Source: Sclerodactyla briareus
Lineage: Eukaryota; Echinodermata; Holothuroidea; Dendrochirotida; Sclerodactylidae
Reading direction: 5' to 3'
Length of the DNA: 64,000 nt
Assembly: GCA_026419785.1 (NCBI GenBank)
Contig: JAODTK010005522.1
Span: 62,001-126,000 of the forward strand
In this document: in pieces, positions 62,001 to 64,000 of the stretch
Position numbering within the stretch: position 1 is the stretch's first letter
Layout: each line of letters starts with the position of its first letter
Translations under genes and position numbers: made by a program
The notes under the pieces: model-generated
The model's database searches: none
Told to the model about the DNA's origin: nothing
What the model saw: only the letters and a program-made list of their open reading frames with translations

Positions 62001-62934
62001 ACCAAGGCTGCTCAGGCTGAAGAGGGATGGATATGACAACATAACAAATGTCAGGGAACCAGAGGGGGGAACAAGGGTGAACCGGGGTGAAGGTGCAAAT
62101 TGCACAGTGGATGTTGCTAATTGGTTCCAGTTGTGTAAGTGATCAATGCTTAAGAACATACGACAAGCACATTGATCCCAACCGGGGAGGTAACTTCGTA
62201 TATGCGGGGTGAGCTGTTTCGAGTTTTATGACGACACAACTACCGTTGAGATGGCATGTCAGGTAGGTACACTACTGCTAATTTCGACAGTGGTGCACAG
62301 ACTAAATTTTTTCGTTGGGGGGGAAGGTGTCAGGGTTGTCAAGCCAGACCATTTTTAGAGCCAGGTAATTGTGGACAGTGATGCGCATCCTGGTGGAGGG
62401 GTATATTTTTAAACATGATGGGCCTACATGCAAATGGGGGCATTGAGAAGGATTCGATCCCAAAATTCCACAAGAACCTCTGTTCCTTTGAATCACCAGA
62501 TTTTCTTAGGATCGTTTTTATTCAGTTTATTATTAGGGTGAAGAATTGTGCCAGGCGGACAGCTGAAATTGACCTTAGTATAGTGCCAGAAATTTTGAGG
62601 GTGAGGTTGCACTGCCCAGTGCCGCCCAACGTGGTGTCAACCCTAGAACTTTTTAATGAAGGTTCCCATGTACGCAATCTGTTGCTACATCTTTCCAACA
62701 AGAAATTGACAAATCTGCATTTTTTCATACCCTACCCTTAGGATTAACGATAGCGGGGGTCCCAGGGGACTATAACCCCTGAAATACCTTTATCAATAAC
62801 CCAGGTCTTATGTAATGAAAATGTATGAACTAGGCTCCACGTCAGTTGTGAATGTATTAATGCATGTGAGTAGAGGTTTCTAGCCCGGAGGTTTGAGTTT
62901 TCTCATTTGAGCCCTGCCTCATCAATGCGAGTAA
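59010..62934. other. No recognised genes; repeat fragments only
   Basis: A segment near 59155-59215 (CCATACCAAAGACTTGAAAA ... GGGCTCAGCAC) looks like a dispersed repeat end. A G-rich then C-rich pair lies at 59534-59632. An A run is at about 61240-61255. A relative of the 33400 repeat is at about 61530-61602. A 108-codon plus frame at 62415-62741 has no family match. The signal-peptide and PA exons of the RNF13-like gene, if present in the window, would lie here, but none was found. Confidence 0.4.
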
Positions 62935-63065
62935 AGAAGGTATCAGAGAGCCCCTGGTCCTACCAAAATTAACCCCTGGTCCCATGCCAGATTCCACGAA
63001 CGAGGGGCTCTTTCTTTCGAAAAGTAACCCCTGGACTCTGATCCCTTATTTTGATCCCTGCCCCC
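62935..63065 (-). repeat. Dispersed repeat Z, minus copy
   Basis: Reverse complement of the 30055-30175 repeat: GAGCCCCTGGTCCTACCAA, GAACGAGGGGCTCTTTC, AAGTAACCCCTGG, CTGATCCCTTATTTTGATCC appear in the inverted order. Confidence 0.65.
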
Positions 63066-64000
63066 CAATTCATTGGGGCAGCACCAAGGGTGCACATAAT
63101 TTCTGTCCCCTTTGAACAATGCCACTGAATGTTGAGTGCAGTATATATATATACGTGCGGAGTATAGTGTTTGGAGCGGCTGCAAATTGTGGAAATGAAG
63201 AGATGCAGTATGAACTACAGTTAAACACTTGGCCGCTCAATATCACGGCATTATTGCACGGATCAAGGTGGAGACGTGACTATCTTCCCGCAGGCTGGCA
63301 TTGACAGAAGTCTATTGACAGAGTGGGGAGCTGTAATAACAGTGGAGCTCTAAGATCAATAACAAGAGCTAAAGGTTGGAGTGAGGTGTAACTACAGTGC
63401 AATGATAGCGTATGGCTTTAAAGCCACTCACGAGAAAAGAAGAATAGTGGAGAAATCTTTTGAGACGACAATGACGACTACATTGAGAAGGATTTTTTCA
63501 TTCCTTTTTCTGTGAGCGCCTAATGTTTGGTGTCTTACTTTGTAGCAATGAGTGTATGGGAATGGGGGGGGGGGGGAATGGGGGGGGGATACAGCAAGAC
63601 CTCCAAGTACAGGGCAATATGTATGCTTGATCTTTACCTCCAAGTCTGCAGCTGCTAATACAGTGATGTCATACAAACAAGAGCTACCACGCAAGGGAAA
63701 GGAAACCATTCTCGGCATGGCCCGGTATTTGCTATATTGCCCATGAGTTCGGTTTCGTGCATCAGTCAAATAAAATTAGTCAGCTTCACCAATTGGAGCC
63801 CCCAAAATCTCTGAAACCACAAATTATTGAATACTCTGGCATTTCACCTCCCTGCTGCCCCCCCCCCTAACCCCACGTGCTGGTTAAATGCAGGACTGTA
63901 ATAGAGTATGGTCGTCGAATAGGAAATGCATTAACCCCATAGAAATGTGTGACCTTTTGCCATATTGGAAAGTATCCTGCCAAATTGGACAGAGACTTTA
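63066..64000. other. No recognised feature
   Basis: Non-coding sequence with a GGGGGG...ATGGGGGG tract near 63564-63588, a short (AT)n run near 63142-63153 and a C run near 63859-63867. Confidence 0.45.

Overview
The window reads as intron- and repeat-rich DNA of an animal, most likely a marine invertebrate and possibly a deuterostome. The grounds are a spliced gene with GT-AG introns, fragments of at least three kinds of non-LTR retrotransposon, hAT-like DNA transposons with 8-bp target duplications, tRNA-like SINE sequence, long poly-G/poly-C and (ATT)n tracts, and no prokaryotic gene organisation. I cannot name the species from sequence alone.

The one host gene I can support is on the minus strand: a PA-TM-RING E3 ubiquitin ligase of the RNF13/RNF167 type. 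Four consecutive exons are visible: transmembrane (54056-54169), basic juxtamembrane linker (52137-52229), first half of the RING-H2 (51028-51110), and second half of the RING plus acidic C-terminal tail (29323-29578). The exon boundaries match my recollection of the vertebrate RNF13 layout. The RING is split by an intron of about 21.4 kb. Signal peptide and PA-domain exons were not found. Each exon carries small frame breaks, several in homopolymers, so either the assembly is unpolished or the locus is a decaying copy. This affects how every broken frame in the window should be read.

Layout: 1-9.7 kb has a SINE-like element, a poly-C tract and an 800-bp polypyrimidine tract. At 9.7-13.2 kb lies a plus-strand LINE (LINE A) whose RT thumb is interrupted by a 1,033-bp hAT-like element with perfect 8-bp target duplications. 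At 13.4-14.1 kb is the best copy of an unnamed repeat (family X) with a 5' palindrome and a Helitron-like 3' end. At 14.8-15.9 kb are a tRNA-like SINE head, an (ATT)n tract and the 3' end of a minus-strand CR1/L2-type LINE. A second short hAT-like element with a perfect 8-bp target duplication is at 22.4 kb. At 22.7-29.3 kb I see nothing recognisable. The stretch 29.3-54.2 kb is the RNF13-like gene, whose large intron holds family X/Y copies, a minisatellite, a diverged 0.35-kb duplication and other dispersed repeats. At 55.2-58.2 kb is a minus-strand LINE (LINE B) with endonuclease and RT but a degraded catalytic motif, followed by a family Y element. The rest, to 64 kb, holds only dispersed repeat fragments.

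No rRNA genes, intact tRNA genes, CRISPR arrays or bacterial-type operons were seen. Family names for transposons come from remembered protein motifs, not from a search.
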